From Albimonas sp051747505 (lineage in GTDB: Bacteria > Pseudomonadota > Alphaproteobacteria > Rhodobacterales > Rhodobacteraceae), in NCBI GenBank assembly GCA_051747505.1, contig JBNJGE010000044.1:1-18769 (forward strand): a stretch of DNA of 18,769 bases, given 5' to 3'. Both the position numbers and the translations under genes were made by a program. The notes under the pieces were generated by a model. The model saw only the letters and a program-made list of their open reading frames with translations, searched no databases and was not told the origin of the DNA. Positions 1 to 5,433 of the stretch are shown here, in pieces; within the stretch, counting starts at the first letter, position 1; each line of letters opens with the position of its first letter.

Positions 1-53
1 ATTTCCTCAGCCAGCCCGATGCAGCAGCCGAGCCATGCGAACCAGAGCGTCAA
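1..53 (-). CDS. Possible partial small membrane protein, runs off the left edge
   Basis: A reading frame opening with TTG overlaps the TGA stop of the upstream 63-residue gene (TTGA) and stays open to the window edge. The 17 visible residues are hydrophobic (LWFAWLGCCIGLA), as at the start of a membrane segment. The only support is the coupled-junction pattern of this operon and the hydrophobicity. TTG is a weak start, so this may be noncoding. Confidence 0.25.
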   Translation of the reverse strand, partial: MTLWFAWLGCCIGLAEE

Positions 54-241
54 TGCTCCGCCACCCCCGTTAGCTTCCGCGCCGCCAGTTCCAGCATGGC
101 CGCGATCCCCTCGTCGCCCAGATGCTCAAGGCCGCCGGCCGGGGCGACGATGCTGATGGAGACGTCGTTGCTCAGCTCCAGGAAGAGGGCTTCGGCTTCT
201 GCGCCCGTCTCTTCGTCGTGGAGAGGGACGACATCAGCCAT
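50..241 (-). CDS. Small hypothetical protein, 63 aa
   Basis: This is an acidic 63-residue protein beginning MADVVPLHDEE, with no family I recognise. Its ATG lies inside the end of the upstream 57-residue gene: the sequence ATGGCTGA carries both its start and the upstream stop, an 8-base overlap that recurs at many junctions in this window. The C-terminal half (GDEGIAAMLELAARKLTG) looks helical. There is no signal peptide, membrane segment or cysteine motif. It lies beyond the intrinsic terminator at 636-665, so its expression may need read-through or antitermination. Coding status rests on junction geometry and plausible composition. Confidence 0.55.
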   Translation of the reverse strand: MADVVPLHDEETGAEAEALFLELSNDVSISIVAPAGGLEHLGDEGIAAMLELAARKLTGVAEH

Positions 242-407
242 TGCGCTCCCACTCCCGCATTCTGGCGCAATGGTAGGACTGCCATTCGCGAAGGTAGAAA
301 GCCGCGTCCACGGGTCCGGCGAACCACTTGGCGTCGGCCAGCAGGGAGCACAGCATTTCCTTGCGCCCCGTCAGCATCCAGCCGATGAGGCGGGAGATGG
401 CGCACAT
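234..407 (-). CDS. Small hypothetical protein, 57 aa
   Basis: A 57-residue frame begins MCAISRLIGWMLTGRKEM and ends REWERNG. A purine-rich GAGGAA sits directly before the ATG. The stop of the upstream gene (412-414) lies five bases before the start, and the 3' end overlaps the next gene by eight bases (ATGGCTGA). It is rich in Trp, Met and Cys with an amphipathic N-terminal stretch, but has no clear transmembrane segment. It fills what would otherwise be a gap of about 170 bases between two neighbours in the same direction. No function is recognisable. Confidence 0.55.
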   Translation of the reverse strand: MCAISRLIGWMLTGRKEMLCSLLADAKWFAGPVDAAFYLREWQSYHCARMREWERNG

Positions 408-411
408 TTCC

Positions 412-621
412 TCAACCCTCGTAAAGGGACTCTCTTTCGGGGTTCAAGGCAGCCCAGAAATCGCCGCCAAGCTCATGCTGCCGACTGGCAACATCGGCAA
501 AGGCATCAGCCACTCTTTGCGCGACCTCCCGCCTGACGTCCCGTCTCCGGCTCGGTCGGGGCGGCATATACGGAAGCGGCTCTGCCTTTTCGGTGCCATC
601 TGCGTCGGGGTGCATCATCAT
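412..621 (-). CDS. Small hypothetical protein, about 69 aa, start uncertain
   Basis: The frame from 621 begins MMMHPDADGTEKAEPLPYMP; three consecutive ATG codons (613-621) make the exact start ambiguous. The basic middle (RPSRRRDVRREVAQRVADAF) is followed by a helical, acidic end. The frame stays open upstream to a TTG at 711 overlapping the previous stop, but that extension reads through the terminator hairpin at 636-665 and has unnatural composition, so I reject it. There is no strong ribosome site. The gene starts only about 15 bases after the terminator's U-tract, so it may be translated only on read-through transcripts. Confidence 0.45.
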   Translation of the reverse strand: MMMHPDADGTEKAEPLPYMPPRPSRRRDVRREVAQRVADAFADVASRQHELGGDFWAALNPERESLYEG

Positions 622-635
622 GGCAGTATCCCACG

Positions 636-665
636 AAAAAACGCGCCGCGGTTTCCCGGGCGCGC
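636..665 (-). terminator. Rho-independent terminator with GAAA tetraloop
   Basis: Read on the minus strand, CGCGCC, CGG, the tetraloop GAAA, CCG, a single bulged C and GGCGCG form a nine-pair GC stem, followed directly by six Ts. This is a textbook intrinsic terminator. It lies 43 bases after the stop of the 61-residue gene ending at 708, so the long leftward operon probably ends here unless antiterminated. Confidence 0.78.
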
Positions 666-707
666 TTGTCCATCTTCCGTTTCCGCTATCATAACGCGGA
701 CAGGGGG

Positions 708-893
708 TCAAGGGGTCTTCTTCGACTTCTCAGCCGCCCAAAGCTGAAACTTTGCCTGCCGGGTTATAAGCCAGTCATTCGCACGCTTCCCGGCAAGCAC
801 CTCCACAACCAAGTTGAGCCATGTCGAGGCCCACAGGATGCGAGCCGCCCAAAGCGGCGTCCCAACCTTCCGGTATTCAGCTATCGGGTCCAT
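708..893 (-). CDS. Small hypothetical protein, 61 aa
   Basis: The protein begins MDPIAEYRKVGTPLWAARIL and ends AAEKSKKTP. The ATG at 893 is preceded by a good ribosome site (AAGGAG, about seven bases away), which is why I use it rather than upstream in-frame codons. The middle (LWAARILWASTWLNLVVEVL) is a Trp-rich hydrophobic helix that may associate with the membrane, followed by a basic tail. It overlaps the upstream gene by 17 bases and is the last gene before the terminator. No family is recognised. Confidence 0.65.
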   Translation of the reverse strand: MDPIAEYRKVGTPLWAARILWASTWLNLVVEVLAGKRANDWLITRQAKFQLWAAEKSKKTP

Positions 894-1059
894 CCCGCTT
901 CTCCTTTCCCTTCCTCCCCGGCTTGCGCCGCGGCACGCTCTCCCGCGCATCGTAGGCCCGGGCCTTGTCCTCGTCCTCGGGTCTTACCCACAGCTCCCGG
1001 ATGCGCACGAGGCCCGCGGCTTCGAGGTAGGCTTCGTGCTCTCGGCGGCGGTCAGTCAT
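877..1059 (-). CDS. Small hypothetical protein, 60 aa
   Basis: A 60-residue, highly charged protein begins MTDRRREHEAYLEAAGLVRI and has a strongly basic C-terminus (RRKPGRKGKEKRDG). Its start overlaps the stop of the 119-residue gene by four bases (ATGA), which fixes the start. The stretch LVRIRELWVRPEDEDKARAY (residues 17-36) recalls the short strand-helix segment of small phage-encoded ribbon-helix-helix or antitoxin-like proteins. That resemblance is weak and only suggestive. No partner toxin is evident next to it. Confidence 0.6.
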   Translation of the reverse strand: MTDRRREHEAYLEAAGLVRIRELWVRPEDEDKARAYDARESVPRRKPGRKGKEKRDGPDS

Positions 1060-1415
1060 ACCAGCACAGGGCCAACATTGGCCCTTATCTCCGCCAGCTT
1101 ATCGCGCCTGTGCGCCTCGTGCTTCTCGCGAGCGGCGATCTTGTCCGGCCAAGAAAGGATCTGCTGAACGGGTATCTCAAACATGGCCCCGTGCGCCGCC
1201 GGAGCGCCAAACGGCTTCCCGTCTCGGATAAGCACAACGGCGGCCATGCCTTCCCTGACAGCCAGCACGCGCACCTTGCAGCGTTCATCTACCGATCCGC
1301 CGTTCTTGAGCCCGTGCCCGTGCTTTGCGTTCTCTGCGAAGCCGAGCCACCGGGAGTCGTCTATCCAGAAGAACTCCCCAACCTGATGCTCTTCGCCAAC
1401 CTCGATCTCGCTCAT
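1056..1415 (-). CDS. Hypothetical phage protein, 119 aa
   Basis: The protein begins MSEIEVGEEHQVGEFFWIDD and ends LAEIRANVGPVLV. The first 80 residues alternate hydrophobic and charged residues, suggesting a small beta-rich domain; residues 85-110 are a basic helix (WPDKIAAREKHEAHRRDKL). The start follows an AGGAGG ribosome site within a 50-bp sequence that is repeated almost exactly before the upstream neighbour's start, so both genes share the same translation signal. It overlaps the next gene by four bases. I recognise no family. Confidence 0.7.
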   Translation of the reverse strand: MSEIEVGEEHQVGEFFWIDDSRWLGFAENAKHGHGLKNGGSVDERCKVRVLAVREGMAAVVLIRDGKPFGAPAAHGAMFEIPVQQILSWPDKIAAREKHEAHRRDKLAEIRANVGPVLV

Positions 1416-1460
1416 CTCGTCCTCCTGTCGTCTTGGGGCGGGGGGCGTTAGGCCGCCCGC
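1410..1460 (-). repeat. Intercistronic repeat, copy 1 (hairpin plus ribosome site)
   Basis: This 51-bp unit is shared with 1672-1721: a 33-bp identical part (1410-1442) carrying AGGAGG and the start codon, a short variable centre, and a 13-bp identical part (1448-1460). GGGCGG and CCGCCC on either side of the variable centre can form a six-pair hairpin. It fills the gap between the 71-residue and 119-residue genes. Confidence 0.85.
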
Positions 1461-1461
1461 A

Positions 1462-1677
1462 TCAGCGCCGCCGACCCGTCATCGCCCCCACAAGGGCCTT
1501 CGCCCGTTGGAAACCATCGCCGGCCGGGCGCTCGTCCCGCTTGTGTTGCCACTGACACCAAGCGTCGTAAGCGGCATCGTCCAAGCGCCGACCCTCTGCC
1601 TTGTCCCCCCGCCGATACGCGGCATCCGCCTGATTGCGCAGTTCAGCCTCTTTCGCCTGAAAGTCACTCCTGCTCAT
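1462..1677 (-). CDS. Small charged helical protein, 71 aa
   Basis: The protein begins MSRSDFQAKEAELRNQADAA and ends LVGAMTGRRR. The ATG at 1677 has an AGGAGG ribosome site six bases upstream. The earlier in-frame ATG at 1725 would include the hairpin and upstream stop region, so I do not use it. It is almost entirely charged helix (RNQADAAYRRGDKAEGRRLD), possibly a short coiled coil. It lies between two copies of the intercistronic repeat. No function can be assigned. Confidence 0.65.
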   Translation of the reverse strand: MSRSDFQAKEAELRNQADAAYRRGDKAEGRRLDDAAYDAWCQWQHKRDERPAGDGFQRAKALVGAMTGRRR

Positions 1678-1721
1678 CTCGTCCTCCTGTCGTCTTGGGG
1701 CGGGACCATTAGGCCGCCCGC
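1672..1721 (-). repeat. Intercistronic repeat, copy 2
   Basis: This is the second copy of the unit at 1410-1460: identical over 1672-1704 and 1709-1721, with ACCA in place of GGGCG at the centre. It contains the six-pair GGGCGG/CCGCCC hairpin and the AGGAGG site of the gene starting at 1677. It begins right after the stop of the upstream 81-residue gene. Confidence 0.85.
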
Positions 1722-1967
1722 TCAATAAGCCCCATGCAGAGCGCGGCCGAGAAGGTTGACCGCCGGACGACCCACCCGGCTTTTCTTCTTGGCGGCCTTG
1801 CGAGCATCGCGGTTCGGCTTGTCCGCATCATACAGAGCCCGGAAGGCCGAATAATGCTCGTGATATTCGGCGGTGGCAGTGAACGCCCGCGCGCCATGAC
1901 GGGCCTTGCCTTCCTCGAACCAAGCGATGGCTTCGTCGAGCGTGGTGAACGGGGCTTCGGTCTGCAT
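1722..1967 (-). CDS. Small hypothetical protein with basic tail, 81 aa
   Basis: The protein begins MQTEAPFTTLDEAIAWFEEG, followed by a helical region containing YHEHYSAFRALYDADKPN and a strongly basic segment (RDARKAAKKKSRVGRP, about residues 53-68), which could contact nucleic acid. The start at 1967 has an AGGGAGA ribosome site. In contrast to most of this operon it is preceded by a 74-bp gap with a plausible promoter (1994-2022), so it may head a separately expressed sub-operon. No family is recognised. Confidence 0.7.
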   Translation of the reverse strand: MQTEAPFTTLDEAIAWFEEGKARHGARAFTATAEYHEHYSAFRALYDADKPNRDARKAAKKKSRVGRPAVNLLGRALHGAY

Positions 1968-1993
1968 CTCGTCTCTCCCTTGCTGATACCCAT

Positions 1994-2022
1994 GATATAC
2001 ATTGTCCGCGGGACGTTTGCAA
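1994..2022 (-). promoter_or_regulatory. Candidate sigma-70-type promoter
   Basis: On the minus strand TTGCAA and TATATC are separated by exactly 17 bases, in the only sizeable gap (1968-2041) of the left operon. The -10 region is locally AT-rich in otherwise GC-rich DNA. Transcription would start near 1987, about 20 bases before the start at 1967. The assignment rests on consensus match only. Confidence 0.45.
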
Positions 2023-2041
2023 GGGGGATCGGGAGGAAAAT

Positions 2042-2650
2042 TCAGATCATCCCTTTCTCGCGATACCAAGGCATGAGAGCCCGAAGCCCGTCCCGCAGCG
2101 GCGGCAGCTTCGCGGGCGCAGTAACGTCCTGCTCGCAGCATATCCGCACCACCTCGCGCTCCGCCAGCATACCGGCCGTGACGAGGACCGCGTGAGAGGC
2201 GCTGTGCGCGTCCCTGACGGCCCGCACCAAATCGTCGTCGGGCTCGGTCAGGGTTCGGCCCTGCGCCGCTCCATACCCGCCCACAACGGCTGTCTGGGAT
2301 CGACCGATGCAAAGGCGGAAATACTCGGCCCGCTCGCGCGCGTAGACCTCTCCCGCCTTGGCGAGGAAAAGCGCCGTGTCGCCCGCGCCCAGGCCCCCGG
2401 TGTAGAAGGCGGCCCAGAGCGGATCGTCATCCGGCGGACGTCGCCCAGCCTCGCGGATGTTCTCCGGCGTCGGAGCCCAGCCCCAGAGGATGCAGCGTTG
2501 CTGGCCGCGCTCCCATCGGGCGTCGCGCCGAGTGTCCTTGATCGTGTTCCCGTTCTTCGCCCGCGCCGGGGGTGTGATCCCCCCGTCATCGAGCCGGGTG
2601 CGACCGCCGCTTGCCTTGCGCAGCTTCTTGGCCTTGGTCCTGCTCACCAT
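2042..2650 (-). CDS. Hypothetical phage protein, 202 aa
   Basis: The protein begins MVSRTKAKKLRKASGG, a very basic N-terminus, followed by an acidic and aromatic region (PPDDDPLWAAFYTGG, about residues 70-84) and an alpha-helical second half with SASHAVLVTAGMLAEREVVR and a CC pair (RICCEQ). I chose the ATG at 2650 over a GTG five codons upstream. Its position near the end of the early operon is where a late-gene antiterminator could sit, but I see no sequence evidence for that role. It overlaps the 3' end of the zinc-ribbon-like gene by about 65 bases in another frame. Confidence 0.7.
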   Translation of the reverse strand: MVSRTKAKKLRKASGGRTRLDDGGITPPARAKNGNTIKDTRRDARWERGQQRCILWGWAPTPENIREAGRRPPDDDPLWAAFYTGGLGAGDTALFLAKAGEVYARERAEYFRLCIGRSQTAVVGGYGAAQGRTLTEPDDDLVRAVRDAHSASHAVLVTAGMLAEREVVRICCEQDVTAPAKLPPLRDGLRALMPWYREKGMI

Positions 2651-2762
2651 GGTTTCCCGCCTCACTTTCCGCCGCGCATTCCGGGCACGGCTTTCTCAGA
2701 TGCGATTGCCACTCGCCCTCTCGCTCCACGCTCCGCCAGCCGCCGCAGCGGGGGCAGGTCAC
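2586..2762 (-). CDS. Small zinc-ribbon-like protein, 58 aa
   Basis: Two Cys pairs, CPRC near residue 3 and CPEC near residue 27, frame a short Trp/Glu-rich segment, as in small zinc ribbons. I place the start at GTG 2762 because it forms a GTGA overlap with the upstream stop, the usual junction here; an ATG at 2786 would overlap by 28 bases. The C-terminal third (GEQDQGQEAAQGKRRSHPAR) overlaps the next gene and has shadow-like composition. The 3' end may therefore be unselected or the product of a lost stop. Confidence 0.5.
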   Translation of the reverse strand: MTCPRCGGWRSVEREGEWQSHLRKPCPECAAESEAGNHGEQDQGQEAAQGKRRSHPAR

Positions 2763-3037
2763 GCCGCCTCCCTTCCATTGCGCCACCGCTGGTCGATCTT
2801 GACCGCCTTCGTCAGCCGCCCGGAGTCGTAGGCTTTGCGGACGATCTCGGGGTCAAACCCGGCGCAGTAGCAGATCAACCGGAATTCATCCCCGGCCGCG
2901 CGGAACCACATCTCCGCCTCCCACTGGCTTGCGGATCGCTCGCCGGTCCTGTCGGACGGGGTGGCCGTGTCGCCCCCGCCTGCGTCCAGAGCGGCGCGCA
3001 GGATCACGGCGCAGTAGAGGGCGCGTTCTCCGTCCAT
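2759..3037 (-). CDS. Hypothetical phage protein, 92 aa
   Basis: The protein begins MDGERALYCAVILRAALDAG and ends IDQRWRNGREAA. The conserved-looking part is the second half: WEAEMWFRAAGDEFRLICYC, then AGFDPEIVRKAYDSG. This reads as a compact helical domain of a kind I associate with small unnamed proteins in alphaproteobacterial prophages; I cannot name a function. The ATG overlaps the previous stop (TGATG), which fixes the start. Confidence 0.7.
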   Translation of the reverse strand: MDGERALYCAVILRAALDAGGGDTATPSDRTGERSASQWEAEMWFRAAGDEFRLICYCAGFDPEIVRKAYDSGRLTKAVKIDQRWRNGREAA

Positions 3038-3438
3038 CACGCCATCTCCCGCCCCGCGTCGGTGATCCGAACCCATGTGAACATCCGCCGCCCGACCTGC
3101 CGCCTCTGCGTCTCCACAAGCCCGCGCCTCTCCGCTGCCTGGCTGAAGTTCCAGAGGGAAAGCGGGTTGATCCCGGCCTCCATCGCGAAAGCCTTGTCCT
3201 GCTGCCGCCATTCGCCGTGGGCGAGCGCCTTGACCAGCTTCTCGACGTTGCCGCCGGCTTCCTTCTTTCGGCCGGAGGGCTTGGAGAGCTGCGGGACCGG
3301 AGGCACGCCCGGGACATGGCCGGCTGCGCGCTCCGCCTCCTGCATCATTCGCCCGATGGCGGCTTCATGTTCCGCGGCTAGGCCGGGCGTGGCGAACGCA
3401 TAGGGGGCAATAGCCGAGGCTGTGAGTTGCTTGGTCAT
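3037..3438 (-). CDS. Winged-helix-like protein, 133 aa
   Basis: The N-terminal 55 residues are low complexity. From about residue 66 a domain resembles a winged helix: LVKALAHGEWRQQDKAFAME, AGINPLSLWNFSQAAERRGL, then VGRRMFTWVRITDAGREM, which fits helix-turn-helix plus a C-terminal hairpin. This suggests DNA binding, perhaps regulatory. The start at 3438 overlaps the Ref-like gene's stop (ATGA) and the stop overlaps the next start (TGATG). A longer in-frame upstream extension lies inside the nuclease gene and is rejected. Confidence 0.7.
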   Translation of the reverse strand: MTKQLTASAIAPYAFATPGLAAEHEAAIGRMMQEAERAAGHVPGVPPVPQLSKPSGRKKEAGGNVEKLVKALAHGEWRQQDKAFAMEAGINPLSLWNFSQAAERRGLVETQRRQVGRRMFTWVRITDAGREMA

Positions 3439-3764
3439 AGCCGTTCCTCCACCCAGGAGATCCAATCGGTGTCGTTGCCGTAGAGCGCCCGCCAGCGGGA
3501 TTTCCCGCCGTGAAGGGCGACCTTGGACGTGTCCATGAGCCCCTGATGATGGCCCTCGCAGAGAGGGATGGTCATGCAGTCGGGGGCGCGGGCCGTGGAG
3601 TAGCGGCCATGGATGCAGTGGTGCACCTGCGTTGCGGATAGCTGGGGCTCGCCGAACTCGTGGCAGATGACGCACGGCATCTGGGCCACGGCTTCGAGGC
3701 GGTCCGGGTCATTGCCCTCCTTGTCGGGCTTGAGGCCCATAGGCGGAAGGTTGGCGATGTTCAT
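3435..3764 (-). CDS. Ref/HNH-type nuclease-like protein, 109 aa
   Basis: The putative metal and catalytic residues follow the Ref (P1 recombination enhancement function) pattern of the HNH superfamily: C31-x2-C34, a VHHCIHGR block with H48 H49, then IPLCEGHHQG with C69 and H72 H73, followed by FxxxxG-type context (RWRALYGNDTDWISWVEE). Ref proteins are RecA-dependent nucleases; related small HNH proteins often sit in phage recombination clusters. It directly follows ninB (ATGA at 3761-3764), mirroring lambda nin-region order. The assignment is by motif; DUF968-like relatives remain possible. Confidence 0.65.
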   Translation of the reverse strand: MNIANLPPMGLKPDKEGNDPDRLEAVAQMPCVICHEFGEPQLSATQVHHCIHGRYSTARAPDCMTIPLCEGHHQGLMDTSKVALHGGKSRWRALYGNDTDWISWVEERL

Positions 3765-4153
3765 GCCGCCTCCCTGACTGGCTCCGACCACCGCACGCCG
3801 TGCTCGGCTCCGAATGCGTAGATCAGTTCTATGAGGTCGCTAAACTCCCGCTTTCCCATCGTGCTTGTGTGAGCGCCGACGACGACAAAGCCGCCATCAA
3901 TTCCGGGGACCACCTTTTGCCGCTTGAGGCCGGCGGTGAAGACGTCCTTCCACTCCTCTTTCGTGAGACGCTGGCCATACCACTCGACCTGCCGGGACAC
4001 GTCCTGAAGCATTGGCCAGAGCTTTGAATTCTGGTCGTTGGTGCGCGTTGCCTCTTTCACAACGACGCAGAAGTCCTGCGGGGCGGCGTCTATGAGCCGC
4101 TTAGCAAAGGCGCGCTGACTGTCGCCCCGCAAGATGACCGTCTGGCCCTGCAT
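3761..4153 (-). CDS. ninB: NinB-family recombination protein, 130 aa
   Basis: The protein is close to the usual length of lambda NinB (Orf) family proteins and has their characteristic middle: TRTNDQNSKLWPMLQDVSRQ, then EEWKDVFTAGLKRQKVVPG and a late HTSTMGKREFSDLIELIYAF block. Lambda NinB binds single-stranded DNA and SSB and helps load phage recombinase. Here it lies directly after ssb (TGATG overlap) and before the Ref-like nuclease, so annealing protein, SSB, NinB and nuclease form one recombination module. The start is fixed by the coupled overlap. Confidence 0.85.
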   Translation of the reverse strand: MQGQTVILRGDSQRAFAKRLIDAAPQDFCVVVKEATRTNDQNSKLWPMLQDVSRQVEWYGQRLTKEEWKDVFTAGLKRQKVVPGIDGGFVVVGAHTSTMGKREFSDLIELIYAFGAEHGVRWSEPVREAA

Positions 4154-4518
4154 CAGAACGGTATCCCGTCCGGGTCATCGCCAAGCGGGGCCTGCCAGTC
4201 CTGCTGTTGGCGCTGCTGGCCCGACTGCTGCCCGCCGCCCTGAAGCGTGACCTCCGAGACGCGCACGGTCAGGTAAGTCTTGCCCTCATGCTCGCGGGTG
4301 GACAGGTCGCCGCTGACAGCGACCTTGCTCCCCTTGGTGAGATATCCGGCCAGCTTCTCGGCGCGCTGCCCCCACAGGGAACAGTCGAACCAGATGGTCC
4401 GCTTGTTCTGACCGAAGCCGTCATCCACGGCGACGGGGAAGCCGGCGACCTTGTTCCCGTTGTGCTCGCGGAGCTGGGCGTCTTTGCCGATGTTCCCGGC
4501 GATGGTGATCTGTTTCAT
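4153..4518 (-). CDS. ssb: Single-stranded DNA-binding protein, 121 aa
   Basis: The N-terminal OB fold begins MKQITIAGNIGKDAQLRE and continues with TIWFDCSLWGQRAEKLAGYL and KVAVSGDLSTREHEGKTYLT, the standard bacterial/phage SSB pattern. A Gln/Gly-rich linker (about residues 93-110) leads to an acidic tip ending DDPDGIPF, the partner-recruiting motif of SSBs. It is short compared with host SSBs, typical for phage versions. Its start overlaps the annealing-protein stop (ATGA). It should coat phage single-stranded DNA during replication and recombination. Confidence 0.93.
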   Translation of the reverse strand: MKQITIAGNIGKDAQLREHNGNKVAGFPVAVDDGFGQNKRTIWFDCSLWGQRAEKLAGYLTKGSKVAVSGDLSTREHEGKTYLTVRVSEVTLQGGGQQSGQQRQQQDWQAPLGDDPDGIPF

Positions 4519-5189
4519 GACGCGTCCTCCTTCTTGAGTTCAGCGCCAACCTCCGAGAACGTGTCCCGCACGGACTTGTCGGCGCGCAGGGCCTCGGAAA
4601 GCCCGACCCACATGGCGGTCAGCTCTTCGACCGTCTTGCAGGTCCGGGCCTTGCTGCACGTTTCCACGGCGAGCTTTGCGGCGCGCTCCTCCGCCTCTCG
4701 CTTCTCAGACTGCTGGCTTTCGGCCTCGCGCCGGGCGTATTCCTCCCCGACCTGAGCGACATACTTGTTGTCGTCCCAGCGCCCGAGATAGATGTTCGCC
4801 GCGAAGCCGATCTGCGCCAGAGCCTTGGTGAAGGCGTCGGTCATCGACTTCTTCGGAGCGTCTTCATCAACGCGAGGATCGCCATTGCGAGTGACGTAGG
4901 CGGCCTTGGTTTGACCGTATGCCTCGAAACTGCCGATCTCGCCCGTCTCGGGGTGCCTCCACCAGAACCGGATGCGGCACCAGTGAAGGACCGTCTGGCC
5001 CAGATGCTCGAAGCCTTCGCCCACCGTCTCCCAGCCGAAGCCGTGACCGGCCGGGCCGAGATGTTCCGTCGCCAGCTTGACGAGGTAATGCGGGTTCGGG
5101 GACGTGCCCTTGTAATCCCGGCCGCTGATCGGCTTGGTAAACTTCGGGTTGATGTCCTCGACGGACTTCCATAGGTCTAGATGAGACAT
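4515..5189 (-). CDS. Single-strand annealing protein candidate (Rad52/ERF-like superfamily), 224 aa
   Basis: The order of features fits Rad52/Sak/ERF-type phage annealing proteins: an N-terminal segment ending SGRDYKGTSPNPHYLVKLAT, a beta-rich core (TVLHWCRIRFWWRHPETGEI), and the helix block EDAPKKSMTDAFTKALAQIG followed by FAANIYLGRWDD (residues 110-140), which resembles the K/T-D-A-x-K-x-A helix of this superfamily. From residue 150 the C-terminus is a charged coiled coil. Location immediately before ssb, ninB and a nuclease strongly supports a recombinase role. I cannot decide between subfamilies by eye. Confidence 0.65.
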   Translation of the reverse strand: MSHLDLWKSVEDINPKFTKPISGRDYKGTSPNPHYLVKLATEHLGPAGHGFGWETVGEGFEHLGQTVLHWCRIRFWWRHPETGEIGSFEAYGQTKAAYVTRNGDPRVDEDAPKKSMTDAFTKALAQIGFAANIYLGRWDDNKYVAQVGEEYARREAESQQSEKREAEERAAKLAVETCSKARTCKTVEELTAMWVGLSEALRADKSVRDTFSEVGAELKKEDAS

Positions 5190-5230
5190 CAGATGTGCCT
5201 CCAGTTCTCGCGCAGGGCTTCGATCTTCAT
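5189..5230 (-). CDS. 13-codon mini-ORF bridging two genes
   Basis: The frame encodes MKIEALRENWRHI. Its ATG overlaps the previous gene's TGA (TGATG at 5228-5232) and its TGA overlaps the next gene's ATG (TGATG at 5187-5191). It exactly spans the 41-base gap between the two larger genes, which suggests a translational relay rather than a functional peptide. It could be chance. Confidence 0.35.
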   Translation of the reverse strand: MKIEALRENWRHI

Positions 5231-5433
5231 CACGCGGCCTCCCTGTTCTCGGTCATCAGCGAGATTTCCGTCTGCGCCTTCCACGCCATCAGGCGGTAGG
5301 TCAGCGCCATTTCGCGGGCGAAGGGGCCGATGCGATCGTGGTGCGCCCAAGCCTCGGCTTCGGCATCCAGACGGTCGGCCTTGGCGTTCCAGTCGTCCCG
5401 ATAGCGGGTGAGGATTTCGAGCTGACGGGTCAT
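5230..5433 (-). CDS. Small helical protein, 67 aa
   Basis: The protein begins MTRQLEILTRYRDDWNAKAD and continues as one long charged helix (RLDAEAEAWAHHDRIGPFAR) to a C-terminal EISLMTENREAA. It has no cysteine motif or membrane segment. Its start overlaps the coiled-coil gene's stop (TGATG at 5431-5435), and its stop touches the 13-codon relay frame leading to the annealing-protein gene. Position inside the recombination operon hints at an accessory role, but no family is recognised. Confidence 0.65.
   Translation of the reverse strand: MTRQLEILTRYRDDWNAKADRLDAEAEAWAHHDRIGPFAREMALTYRLMAWKAQTEISLMTENREAA

Noticed and set aside
622..711. N-terminal extension of the 69-residue gene to a TTG at 711
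   Set aside because: The extension would be translated through the terminator hairpin and has no ribosome site; the coupled TTGA overlap is probably coincidental.
666..1451. Plus-strand open frame of 261 codons
   Set aside because: Antisense to four minus-strand genes with good ribosome sites; composition (Pro/Arg/Ala/Ser-rich) is typical of shadow frames.
2192..3403. Long plus-strand open frame of 403 codons
   Set aside because: It lies antisense to several coupled minus-strand genes, is Arg/Pro/Ser-rich with no domain, and reflects high GC keeping the opposite frame open.
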